A stretch of 23,511 nt of DNA from an uncultured Prevotella sp. GTDB taxonomy: Bacteria > Bacteroidota > Bacteroidia > Bacteroidales > Bacteroidaceae. Location: positions 1 to 23,511 of the forward strand of contig URDM01000048.1 of NCBI GenBank assembly GCA_900546575.1, in the 5' to 3' direction. Below, piece after piece: positions 1-7,104 of the stretch. The notes under the pieces are model-generated. The model was given only the letters and a program-made list of their open reading frames with translations. It was not told where the DNA came from and did no database searches. Position 1 is the stretch's first letter. The number at the start of each line of letters is the position of its first letter. Position numbers and translations under genes: made by a program.

Positions 1-1014
1 GACGCTGACAAGATGGAGTGCGTTATGGACAACCCATACATCCTTATCTACGACAAGAAGATAAGCAACCTCAAGGATCTTTTGCCTATCCTGCAGCCGG
101 CAGCCGAGAGCGGACGTCCGATGCTTATCATCGCTGAGGATGTTGACTCAGAGGCATTGACCACATTGGTAGTAAACCGTTTGCGTGGTGGCTTGAAGAT
201 TTGTGCAGTTAAGGCTCCTGGCTTTGGCGATCGTCGTAAGGCTATGCTTGAGGATATTGCTACTCTTACCGGTGGCGTTGTAATCAGCGAGGAGAAGGGT
301 CTGAGCCTCGACAAGGCTACACTCGACCTCTGCGGTACTTGCGAGAAGGCTACTGTAAGCAAGGACAACACTACTATCGTAGGTGGTGCCGGTCAGAAGG
401 AGCTTATCGCCGACCGTGTAGCTCAGATCAAGAACGAGATAGCCAACACCAAGAGCTCATACGACAAGGAGAAGCTCCAGGAGCGTCTGGCAAAGCTCGC
501 AGGTGGCGTAGCCGTTCTGTACGTTGGTGCCAACAGTGAGGTTGAGATGAAGGAGAAGAAGGACCGCGTTGACGACGCTCTCTGTGCTACACGTGCTGCC
601 ATGGAGGAAGGCGTTGTAGTAGGTGGCGGTACAACTTACATCCGCGCTCAGAAGACTCTTGAGAATCTGAAGGGTGACAATGCCGACGAGCAGACTGGTA
701 TCAACATCGTACGTCGTGCTATCGAGGAGCCGCTTCGTCAGATTGTTAAGAACGCAGGTGGCGAAGGTGCAGTTGTTGTTCAGAAGGTTCGCGAGGGCGA
801 AGGCGACTTCGGCTACAACGCACGCAAGGATGTTTACGAGGATTTGCGTGAGGCTGGAGTTATCGACCCGGCTAAGGTAGAGCGCGTAGCTCTTGAGAAT
901 GCTGCCTCTATCGCAGGTATGTTCCTCACCACTGAGTGCCTCATTTGCGACAAGCCAGAGGAAAAGGCTCCGGCAATGCCTATGGGCCAGGGTGGCATGG
1001 GCGGCATGATGTAA
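1..1014 (+). CDS. groEL: GroEL (Hsp60) chaperonin, 5'-truncated by window edge
   Basis: This is the carboxy-terminal 337 residues of the 60-kDa chaperonin, which with GroES encloses and folds cytosolic proteins using ATP. The reading frame is open from base 1, so the gene starts upstream; a full GroEL is about 545 residues, so roughly the first 200 are missing. Visible landmarks are the apical-domain stretch DKKISNLKDLLPIL, the LIIAEDV and KAPGFGDRRKAMLEDIA segments, the REKLQER-like EKLQERLAKLAGGVAV segment, the VDDALCATRAAMEEGVV segment carrying the ATPase aspartate, and a tail of GQGGMGGMM. The Gly/Met tail is typical of GroEL and indicates an intact 3' end. groES would be expected upstream but is not in the window. 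The gene ends at a shared terminator facing the sialidase gene. Confidence 0.98.
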   Translation, partial: DADKMECVMDNPYILIYDKKISNLKDLLPILQPAAESGRPMLIIAEDVDSEALTTLVVNRLRGGLKICAVKAPGFGDRRKAMLEDIATLTGGVVISEEKGLSLDKATLDLCGTCEKATVSKDNTTIVGGAGQKELIADRVAQIKNEIANTKSSYDKEKLQERLAKLAGGVAVLYVGANSEVEMKEKKDRVDDALCATRAAMEEGVVVGGGTTYIRAQKTLENLKGDNADEQTGINIVRRAIEEPLRQIVKNAGGEGAVVVQKVREGEGDFGYNARKDVYEDLREAGVIDPAKVERVALENAASIAGMFLTTECLICDKPEEKAPAMPMGQGGMGGMM

Positions 1015-1056
1015 TTCGCAATAACGACATTATATCTCAATAGAATAACCAAACAA

Positions 1057-1097
1057 AAAAAGGTTGCAGACCATTATGGTTTGCAACCTTTTTTTTA
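1057..1097. terminator. Bidirectional intrinsic terminator between groEL and the sialidase gene
   Basis: An inverted repeat pairs 1062-1072 with 1078-1088 (GGTTGCAGACC against GGTTTGCAACC, one G-U pair) around the loop ATTAT. A-rich sequence lies on the left and a run of eight T on the right, so it can terminate in both directions. Its right side overlaps the stop codon of the minus-strand sialidase gene (1095-1097). Confidence 0.85.
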
Positions 1098-2297
1098 TTT
1101 CTTAACTTTACCAGCAACGTATTCGCCGTTAGTAATCTTGTCGAGAGGCAGCGAGTAGAACACCATGTCGTAGCCACCCTTCTGATGGGTCTCCTCATAG
1201 AAGAAGGCGATGTTGCCGTCGTTCATCTGTTCCATAGTAGAGTAGGCTGAATCGGTGTTGCTCAGACGGAAAGTCTTCCATCCCTTAGTCAGCAGTTCGG
1301 GCGAAGCATAGTCGGCTGTCGAAGCCAGCTCCTTATAGTATATGCCCACATAGTTGCGCTTGGCATCCATCGGAACCGAGTAGAGCAGCACGTTGGTCTT
1401 CTTGCCGTCGGCCTTGCGTACAGCGTTCACGATGAGCACTTCGCCGTTGCACATGGCCGACTTGTACATCGGGTCGAGATTGGCAGCAGTCTGCCACTTG
1501 CCCTCGGCACGCTTGGCGTTGCTATACTTGAATATATTGAATATACGTCCGGCACCACGCTGCGAGCGGCTGCACAGCAGAACGTCGCCATTGGGCAACT
1601 CCTCAATCTTAGCCTCGTCGCCGAATTTGGCAGGACGTGCATCGGCACCACCCAGTGGAGTCCAGTTGTGTCCGAAGTCGTCAGAGTAGAGCACCACGTT
1701 GCCTACGTTTGTACACAGAGCCGAGTATATGCGGTTGTACTTGCCAGCCTTTATCTTGGCGCTCTGGCAGATGCGGCCCGATGAGAAGAACAGCTTATGT
1801 ACGGCACCGTTCATGAGCTTGTATATCTGGTCGGTGATTTCCTCGCCCTTCCAGTTGAATCCGTCCTTGCTGTAGTAGCGTCCCACGCGGTTGGGATTCT
1901 CCAGAGTCGACTGCCAGTACCACACGTTGCCCGATGCACACATCATAAGCATTTCGCCTGTCTTGCGGTCGGTCACCACAGCGGCATCACCGTGAGCCAC
2001 ATCAAACGGCACGTTATCGCCGCCGCCCTTAACGACGGTCTGCTCCTTGCTCCAGGTGCGTCCGTTGTCGGTACTGCGTTTAGCCACTACGTCAATCACG
2101 CCTCCGCCAACATCGGTGCGGCACGGACGGAAGTCGGTGAAAGCGAAGATGCTGCCGTCCTTGGCTTTAGCCAGTGCTGGAATGCGGTAGCAGGTAGACA
2201 CGGTGTCGCTCTTGAACAGTACAGTCTGTGCAGAAGCGTCGGTTGCGAACAATGCTGCCGCAACGATGGCAGACATCACACAAAGTTTTCTTTTCAT
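1095..2297 (-). CDS. nanH: Secreted exo-alpha-sialidase (GH33)
   Basis: This is a predicted neuraminidase that releases terminal sialic acid from host glycans, acting in the periplasm or at the surface. I choose the ATG at 2297 (400 aa) because it gives a clean signal peptide, MKRKLCVMSAIVAAALFATDASA. The longer frame from 2357 would translate two units of an intergenic repeat. Family marks are the YRIP motif (residues 37-40, first arginine of the triad), Asp boxes at residues 75-82 (STDNGRTW) and 205-212 (SDDFGHNW), and a shortened one near 143-149. Asp62 is the likely acid/base, Glu228 the likely partner and Tyr352 (in AYSTMEQ) the likely nucleophile; these three are assigned by motif position only. 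No lipobox is seen. No sialate esterase, nan catabolic gene or sialic-acid transporter is adjacent, so the gene is an orphan here. Its upstream region carries an unusual 22-bp repeat array. Confidence 0.92.
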   Translation of the reverse strand: MKRKLCVMSAIVAAALFATDASAQTVLFKSDTVSTCYRIPALAKAKDGSIFAFTDFRPCRTDVGGGVIDVVAKRSTDNGRTWSKEQTVVKGGGDNVPFDVAHGDAAVVTDRKTGEMLMMCASGNVWYWQSTLENPNRVGRYYSKDGFNWKGEEITDQIYKLMNGAVHKLFFSSGRICQSAKIKAGKYNRIYSALCTNVGNVVLYSDDFGHNWTPLGGADARPAKFGDEAKIEELPNGDVLLCSRSQRGAGRIFNIFKYSNAKRAEGKWQTAANLDPMYKSAMCNGEVLIVNAVRKADGKKTNVLLYSVPMDAKRNYVGIYYKELASTADYASPELLTKGWKTFRLSNTDSAYSTMEQMNDGNIAFFYEETHQKGGYDMVFYSLPLDKITNGEYVAGKVKK

Positions 2298-2348
2298 AGT
2301 TTTGAGGTATTGTTTTTGATTTAGATTTGCGAGATAATGTATTGTCGC

Positions 2349-2500
2349 CTTTCGCAAAGGGCAACTTTAGCTTTCGCAAAGGGCAACTTTAGCCTTCCAA
2401 AAGGGCAACTTTCGGTGGTCAAAAGGAGTCCTTTTGCATTGTAAAAGGACTCCTTTTAGAGTGTGAAAGGACTCCTTTTGCGAGGCAAAACGATAACATT
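2349..2500. repeat. In-register array of six (perhaps seven) 22-bp palindromic units upstream of nanH
   Basis: Six short dyads with the shared pattern AAAGG-N4-CTTT (13 bp) are centred at 2362, 2384, 2406, 2428, 2450 and 2472, exactly 22 bp apart and separated by 9-nt linkers. The first two 22-bp units (2349-2370 and 2371-2392) are identical. Units 1-3 have the core AAAGGGCAACTTT. Units 4 and 5 are perfect 7+1+7 palindromes (AAAAGGA, one centre base, TCCTTTT), and unit 6 has 6-bp arms. A degraded seventh core (AAACGATAACATT) sits in register at 2488-2500. The array begins 52 bp upstream of the nanH start codon. Function is unknown. Confidence 0.9.
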
Positions 2501-2536
2501 TGCCAAACTATGGCATAACAATCTGAAAACAGCGGC

Positions 2537-2602
2537 GTTTTAAGCCCATTTTCGTAGGGCTTTCCATCCCTTGTCCTGAGGCTTTTCGTCCCTTGTCGTA
2601 AG
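2537..2602. repeat. Second 22-bp tandem repeat, different sequence
   Basis: Two clear units, 2559-2580 (GCTTTCCATCCCTTGTCC followed by TGAG) and 2581-2602 (GCTTTTCGTCCCTTGTCG followed by TAAG), match at most positions and are exactly 22 bp long. The preceding 22 bp (2537-2558) match the last unit at about 15 of 22 positions and look like a decayed third copy. The period equals that of the palindrome array 50 bp away although the unit differs. Confidence 0.75.
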
Positions 2603-2875
2603 TAATTCTCTGCCTTTCTGTCAGAATGTTTCTGTCAATCGGTTTAATTTATTGGCAAAATTAATTAAAATAATTTATATGACATATATAGTTAAGTAAA
2701 TTTTATGTTTAAATAGGATTTCTAATGAATAAAAGTCAAGCGTTATATATAAGTTAAAAACTATGTCGTGGTAGAGATTTACGTAATAATTTTGTAACTT
2801 TACACGCGTTTTTGCCTAAAAGAACGTAGCAATCTGCACCCCTGCCAATGACAGAAAATAAAAATACTATATATA
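2603..2875. promoter_or_regulatory. AT-rich divergent promoter region for nanH and recJ
   Basis: This is the recJ-proximal half of the 578-bp gap between the divergent nanH and recJ starts. It is strongly AT-rich. A match to the Bacteroidales -7 element, TAATTTTG, lies at 2787-2794 on the plus strand and would place recJ transcription about 75 nt upstream of its ATG; I see no convincing -33 TTTG partner. On the minus strand TAATTTTG occurs at 2656-2663, again without a -33 box. If that site were used, the nanH leader would be about 350 nt and would include both 22-bp repeat blocks. No open reading frame or RNA gene is recognised here. Confidence 0.4.
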
Positions 2876-4600
2876 ATGTTATTCAAATGGAATTACAAGC
2901 CACCTACGAAAGAGGAGAAACAGGCGGCTGACGAACTGGGGGCGAAGCTGAATATCAGCCCGATACTCGCCCAGTTGCTCATGCTAAGGGGCATCACGAC
3001 AGAGTCAGCGGCCAAGCGATTCTTCCATCCGCAGCTGGCCGACCTTATCAATCCGTTCCTCATGAAGGATATGGACCTAGCCGTCGACCGCCTTAACGAC
3101 GCTATGGGGCGCAAGGAGCGCATCCTGGTGTATGGCGATTACGACGTAGACGGATGCACGGCAGTAGCGCTGGTGTATAAGTTTATACAGCAGTTCTACT
3201 CCAACATCGAGTATTACATCCCCGACCGTTATGACGAGGGCTACGGTGTGAGCAAGAAGGGCATCGACTATGCCAAGGAGGCGGGTGTAAAGCTCATCAT
3301 AATCCTCGACTGCGGCATCAAGGCCATTGACGAAATAGCCTATGCCAAGAGTCTCGGCATCGACTTCATCATATGCGACCATCACATGCCCGACGACGAA
3401 TTGCCGCCTGCCGTTGCCATTCTTAATCCCAAACGTGCTGACGACACTTATCCGTTCAAGCACCTTTGCGGATGTGGGGTAGGCTTTAAGTTTATGCAGG
3501 CATTCGCAAAGAACAACGGCATTCCCTTCGCCCGACTCATTCCGTTGCTCGACCTATGTGCGGTGAGCATTGCTGCCGACATAGTTCCGGTGACCGAAGA
3601 GAACCGTATACTTGCTTTCCACGGCCTAAAGACGCTCAATCAGAACCCAAGCATCGGCCTAAAGGCAATCATAGACATCTGCGGCCTGGGCGGACGCGAA
3701 ATCTCGATGAGCGATATTGTGTTCAAGATAGGACCTCGCATCAATGCCTCAGGACGTATGGAGAGTGGCCGCGAGAGTGTGGATCTGCTCGTCGACAAGG
3801 ACTTTTCGCACGCTCTGGAGAAGGCTAAGCACATCGACAGCTACAACGACAAGCGCAAGGACATCGACAAGCAGATGACCGAGGATGCCAATCACATCGT
3901 GTCGAGACTCGAGAGCCAGCGCCACCAGTCGTCGATAGTGCTCTACGACGAGCACTGGAAGAAGGGTGTGATAGGCATTGTGGCTTCGCGACTCACCGAA
4001 ATATATTTCCGTCCGACTGTGGTGCTCACACGCGACGGCGACTTTGCTACGGGTTCGGCACGCAGCGTTACGGGATTTGACATATACTCTGCCATAAAGA
4101 GTTGCCGCGACTTGCTCGTCAATTTTGGCGGACATACCTATGCGGCCGGACTGACGCTTCGTTGGGACGACATTCAGGAGTTCCGCCGCCGCTTCCAGAA
4201 GTATGTCGACGAGCATATTCAGCCCGAACAGACCGAGGCGATGCTCAATATTGATGCCGAAATCGACTTCCGCGACATCACAAAGAAGCTGCACAGCGAC
4301 CTCAAGCGTTTTGCTCCCTTCGGACCGTGCAACACCAAACCGATATTCAGTACTGTAGGCGTGTACGACTATGGTACAAGTAAGGTGGTGGGACGCGAGC
4401 AGGAGCATATCAAACTCGAATTGGTCGACTCCAAATCGAGCAACGTTGTCAACGGCATTGCGTTCGGACAGAGTGCCTCGGCACGCTACATCAAGTCGAA
4501 ACGCAGCTTCGACATAGCATATACTATCGAAGACAACGTGTTCAAACGCAATATGGTGCAGCTGCAGATAGAGGATATCAGGCCAACGGAGGAGGAGTAG
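2876..4600 (+). CDS. recJ: Single-stranded-DNA-specific 5'-3' exonuclease RecJ
   Basis: RecJ degrades single-stranded DNA 5' to 3' in the cytoplasm during recombination repair and mismatch repair, often with a RecQ helicase. The 574-aa length matches the usual size of about 575. DHH-family motifs appear in order: motif I DYDVDG at residues 88-93, ILDCGI near 145-149, the signature DHH at 169-171 (CDHHMPDD), ADIVPVTEENR, and RINASGRMESG. The DHHA1 domain follows, with GVIGIVASRLTE and the GGH motif at 418-420 (FGGHTYAAGL), then the C-terminal nucleic-acid-binding segment. The metal-binding aspartates and histidines are all present, so it should be active. The ATG at 2876 fits the family N-terminus; no Shine-Dalgarno is seen, as usual in this phylum. 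recQ follows 140 bp downstream. Confidence 0.97.
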   Translation: MLFKWNYKPPTKEEKQAADELGAKLNISPILAQLLMLRGITTESAAKRFFHPQLADLINPFLMKDMDLAVDRLNDAMGRKERILVYGDYDVDGCTAVALVYKFIQQFYSNIEYYIPDRYDEGYGVSKKGIDYAKEAGVKLIIILDCGIKAIDEIAYAKSLGIDFIICDHHMPDDELPPAVAILNPKRADDTYPFKHLCGCGVGFKFMQAFAKNNGIPFARLIPLLDLCAVSIAADIVPVTEENRILAFHGLKTLNQNPSIGLKAIIDICGLGGREISMSDIVFKIGPRINASGRMESGRESVDLLVDKDFSHALEKAKHIDSYNDKRKDIDKQMTEDANHIVSRLESQRHQSSIVLYDEHWKKGVIGIVASRLTEIYFRPTVVLTRDGDFATGSARSVTGFDIYSAIKSCRDLLVNFGGHTYAAGLTLRWDDIQEFRRRFQKYVDEHIQPEQTEAMLNIDAEIDFRDITKKLHSDLKRFAPFGPCNTKPIFSTVGVYDYGTSKVVGREQEHIKLELVDSKSSNVVNGIAFGQSASARYIKSKRSFDIAYTIEDNVFKRNMVQLQIEDIRPTEEE

Positions 4601-4682
4601 GAAGCCCCACCACATCCCCATACATCCCCACACATCCCCACAAAGCCCCACCCCCAACCCCTCCCCCGCAGGGAGGGGAGTG
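4600..4682. repeat. Left copy of a C-rich repeat element (decamers plus hairpin) between recJ and recQ
   Basis: Directly after the recJ stop, four 10-bp units related to CACATCCCCA occupy 4611-4650. They run into a 44-bp block at 4639-4682 that recurs inverted at 4854-4897 with 41 of 44 positions identical. The block contains its own hairpin, CCCCTCCC and GGGAGGGG around CCGCA. The minus strand carries four G runs (complements of 4646-4649, 4651-4655, 4658-4661, 4663-4667) with loops of only 1-2 nt, a strong G-quadruplex pattern. It resembles the dispersed REP-like elements of bacterial intergenic regions; whether it is dispersed in this genome cannot be seen. Confidence 0.85.
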
Positions 4683-4740
4683 ATATGCCTTGAAAGCTGT
4701 GCTTTGATTGCTATAAAATACTGTGTTTTTTTGTTGATTG

Positions 4741-6822
4741 ATGGAAACAGATATAAAAGACCCTATAATGCCAACATCCGATAATACGTCAGACGAATAC
4801 GAAAAACTTATGTGTGAATCCGACGCTTACGATGTGAGCGTAACCGAACATACCACTCCCCTCCCTACGGGGGAGGGGTCGGGGGTAGGGCTTTGTGGGG
4901 GCTTAGGGCTTTGTGAGGACTTGGGGCTTTGTGGGCTTTCCTCCATTCTCCACAAATACTGGGGCTATCCTGCTTTTCGTGGCATTCAGGGCGACATCAT
5001 CAACAGCATAATGCAGCGTAAGGACACACTTGGACTTATGCCTACGGGTGGAGGCAAGTCGCTTACGTTTCAGGTTCCGGCACTTGCCATGGAAGGAACG
5101 TGCATTGTCGTGACGCCACTCATCGCATTGATGAAAGACCAGGTGCAGAACCTGCGCCGTCGTGGCATCATTGCCGCAGCCATATATTCGGGAATGAGCC
5201 GCCGGGAGATATTGGGCGCACTAGACAATTGCATACTTGGCGACACCAAACTACTGTATGTATCGCCCGAACGTATAGGCACCGAACTGTTCAAGGCAAA
5301 GCTCGAGCACATGAAGGTTAGCTTTATCACCGTTGATGAGGCACACTGCATATCGCAATGGGGCTACGACTTCCGCCCCTCTTATCTTAAGATTGCCGAC
5401 ATACGAGCGCTGAAGCCCGGTGTGCCGGTGCTTGCTCTCACCGCCACGGCAACTCCGCAGGTGATAGACGACATACAGGACAGACTCGGATTCAGCGAGA
5501 AGAACGTGTTCCGCATGAGCTTCGAGCGCAAGAACCTGACGTATGTGGTGCGCAACACAGGCAACAAGGACGAGGAACTCATACACATCCTCAAGTCGAC
5601 ACGCGGCAGCGCCATAGTGTATGCACGCAGCCGCCGACGTACTAAGGAGATAAGCGAACTGATAGAACAGAACGACATCAGCGCCACATACTATCATGCC
5701 GGACTGGAACATGCCGTCAAGGACCTGCGCCAGCAGCAATGGCACGACGACGAGAAGCGTGTCATGGTGGCTACCAATGCCTTCGGTATGGGCATCGACA
5801 AGCCCGACGTGCGCATAGTAATACACGTGGACTGCCCGAATTCCATAGAAGCCTACTTTCAGGAAGCGGGCCGTGCCGGACGTGACGGCGAGCGTGCCTA
5901 TGCCGTACTGTTGTATAACGACAGCGACCGCTTGCGACTTGACAAGCGTGTGCTTGAGGAGTTTCCCGACCGACAGACCATCTGTAATGTCTACGACCAT
6001 CTTGCCTATTTCCTGCAAGTGGCAGCCGACGATGGGGCAGGGCATACCTTTGCACTCGACCTCGACCGCTTCTGCCGTACGTTCAAGCATTTCCCTACCA
6101 TCGCCAATTCTGCTCTGCGCATACTGGCACGTGCCGGATACATCGAGTACGAAACCGAGCCCGACTCGCGTACACGTATGAAGTTCATACTCGAACGCGA
6201 CCAGTTGTATCAGCTCTATTCTACAAGTCCCAACGAGGAAGCCGTCATTACAGCCGCATTGCGCGAGTATAGCGGACTCTTCATCGACTATCGCTATATA
6301 GAGGAGAGCCGTCTGGCGCAGCTCACCGGACTCACACCGCAGCAGGTTTATCTCATACTCAAGAGTCTGAGCAAACGACATATACTGCACTTCATTCCGC
6401 AACGCTCCGTGCCGCTTGTCACCTACGTCAGAGACCGTGTCTTGGCTGAAGACCTTGTGATTCCGCGTGAGGTGTACGAGGATCGCCGCGAGCAGTTTGA
6501 GGCACGCATACACTCCATGATAGATTATGCCACTAACGACAGCGTGTGCCGCAGCCGTAAGCTGCTCGGCTACTTTGGCGAGACCGACAGTCATGACTGT
6601 GAGCGATGCGACGTATGCCTGAGTCATAAGAGCAAGAGCAATGATGCGCCCGAACAAAAGGCGCGACAGCAGATAATGGCGCTGCTTGCCGACCGCAAGC
6701 ACCACCATGTCACCGAACTGCAGCAGATAGACTGTCCGCGTGAGGTGCTGCCAGTGGTGCTGGCAAACCTTGTGGGCGAGGAGCTGGTGGCTACCGAGCT
6801 AAATGAGATATACTTGAAATAA
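4741..6822 (+). CDS. recQ: ATP-dependent DNA helicase RecQ, N-terminus extended by a coding repeat element
   Basis: RecQ is a 3'-5' superfamily-2 helicase of recombination repair, partnering RecJ. From the ATG at 4741 the protein is 693 aa. The helicase core starts near residue 69 (ILHKYWGYPAFRGIQ). It shows Walker A PTGGGKS at 101-107, DEAH at 199-202 (followed by the aromatic-rich loop CISQWGYDFRPSY), ALTATATP, YYHAGL, and QEAGRAGRDG. The RQC zinc site is Cys603, Cys620, Cys623, Cys626. No clear HRDC domain is seen; the last ~55 residues resemble a small helical/winged tail. Residues 38-66 are encoded by an inverted copy of the repeat found upstream and include three tandem hexapeptides of GLCxxL type. 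No ATG lies between codon 24 and the helicase core (a TTG occurs at 4920-4922), so translation probably passes through the repeat. The true start is therefore uncertain. Confidence 0.96.
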   Translation: METDIKDPIMPTSDNTSDEYEKLMCESDAYDVSVTEHTTPLPTGEGSGVGLCGGLGLCEDLGLCGLSSILHKYWGYPAFRGIQGDIINSIMQRKDTLGLMPTGGGKSLTFQVPALAMEGTCIVVTPLIALMKDQVQNLRRRGIIAAAIYSGMSRREILGALDNCILGDTKLLYVSPERIGTELFKAKLEHMKVSFITVDEAHCISQWGYDFRPSYLKIADIRALKPGVPVLALTATATPQVIDDIQDRLGFSEKNVFRMSFERKNLTYVVRNTGNKDEELIHILKSTRGSAIVYARSRRRTKEISELIEQNDISATYYHAGLEHAVKDLRQQQWHDDEKRVMVATNAFGMGIDKPDVRIVIHVDCPNSIEAYFQEAGRAGRDGERAYAVLLYNDSDRLRLDKRVLEEFPDRQTICNVYDHLAYFLQVAADDGAGHTFALDLDRFCRTFKHFPTIANSALRILARAGYIEYETEPDSRTRMKFILERDQLYQLYSTSPNEEAVITAALREYSGLFIDYRYIEESRLAQLTGLTPQQVYLILKSLSKRHILHFIPQRSVPLVTYVRDRVLAEDLVIPREVYEDRREQFEARIHSMIDYATNDSVCRSRKLLGYFGETDSHDCERCDVCLSHKSKSNDAPEQKARQQIMALLADRKHHHVTELQQIDCPREVLPVVLANLVGEELVATELNEIYLK
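4854..4940. repeat. Right, inverted copy of the repeat element inside the recQ coding sequence
   Basis: Bases 4854-4897 are the reverse complement of 4639-4682 except at three positions, with the internal hairpin CCCCTCCC/GGGAGGGG around TACGG. Behind it come three 18-bp tandem units (4887-4904, 4905-4922, 4923-4940) of the type AGGGCTTTGTGGGGGCTT, in frame with recQ. The plus strand has G runs at 4869-4873, 4875-4878, 4881-4885 and 4888-4890 with loops A, TC and TA, a G-quadruplex pattern in the sense strand and mRNA. Confidence 0.9.
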
Positions 6823-6961
6823 GTACGCGTACATATTATATATATGATTGTTGCAATTATATGCACGCTTGTTGCAATACCTACTTTAAGTGCACAAACC
6901 ATATATTAGTGCGCATATTTGGCAAAAAGTATTTTAAAATAAATTAAAACGCATACCGTTC
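6823..6961. other. recQ-ffh gap: palindrome and paired direct repeats
   Basis: The perfect 10-bp palindrome GTACGCGTAC (6823-6832) begins at the base after the recQ stop codon. Two identical decamers TTGTTGCAAT lie at 6848-6857 and 6869-6878, 21 bp apart. There is no T-run, so I do not call a terminator here. The rest is AT-rich and leads into the ffh promoter. No gene is recognised. Confidence 0.55.
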
Positions 6962-6994
6962 TTTGCATTGCTCGTTATTTTTTGTTTACTTTTG
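6962..6994 (+). promoter_or_regulatory. Bacteroidales-type promoter for the ffh operon
   Basis: The -33 element TTTG (6962-6965) and the -7 element TACTTTTG (6987-6994, a full match to TAnnTTTG) are separated by 21 bp. This is the known sigma-ABfr promoter arrangement of Bacteroidales. Transcription would start near 7000-7002, giving a leader of about 100 nt before ffh. Confidence 0.75.
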
Positions 6995-7014
6995 TACATA
7001 ATATATGAGAGGGG

Positions 7015-7069
7015 ATGGTATGCACCATACTGACATATAATCAGTGCAGCTTTGACGGCTGCCACAGAT
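7015..7069 (+). promoter_or_regulatory. Structured 5' leader of ffh (two hairpins)
   Basis: Within the ~100-nt leader, 7018-7022 pairs with 7026-7030 (GTATG/CATAC; alternatively ATGGT 7015-7019 with ACCAT 7024-7028). A second, longer hairpin pairs 7044-7050 GTGCAGC with 7058-7065 GCTGCCAC (one bulged C) around TTTGACG, with ATC/GAT pairs beyond an A-A mismatch. No known riboswitch is recognised. The structure is a visual prediction only. Confidence 0.35.
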
Positions 7070-7104
7070 GATTTTAAGAAAACCAAAAAGAAAAGAAAAC
7101 ATAT

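Noticed and set aside
1095..2297. Sialidase and SusCD operon as parts of one polysaccharide utilisation locus
   Set aside because: They are separated by about 10 kb of housekeeping genes and lie on opposite strands, so they are not one locus.
2298..2357. N-terminal extension of the sialidase from an upstream ATG at 2357
   Set aside because: It would put 20 residues before a perfect signal peptide and would translate units of the intergenic repeat array.
2349..2602. CRISPR array
   Set aside because: The 22-bp periodic units have no unique 30-40 bp spacers and no cas genes nearby; they are contiguous tandem repeats with 9-nt linkers.
4682..4740. Separate promoter for recQ after the left repeat
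   Set aside because: The stretch is AT-rich but I find no TTTG plus TAnnTTTG pair at proper spacing, so I could not support it.
5251..6708. A 485-codon open frame on the minus strand opposite recQ
   Set aside because: It lies wholly antisense to a clear RecQ with all motifs, shows no domain or membrane pattern of its own, and is explained by codon bias of the sense gene.
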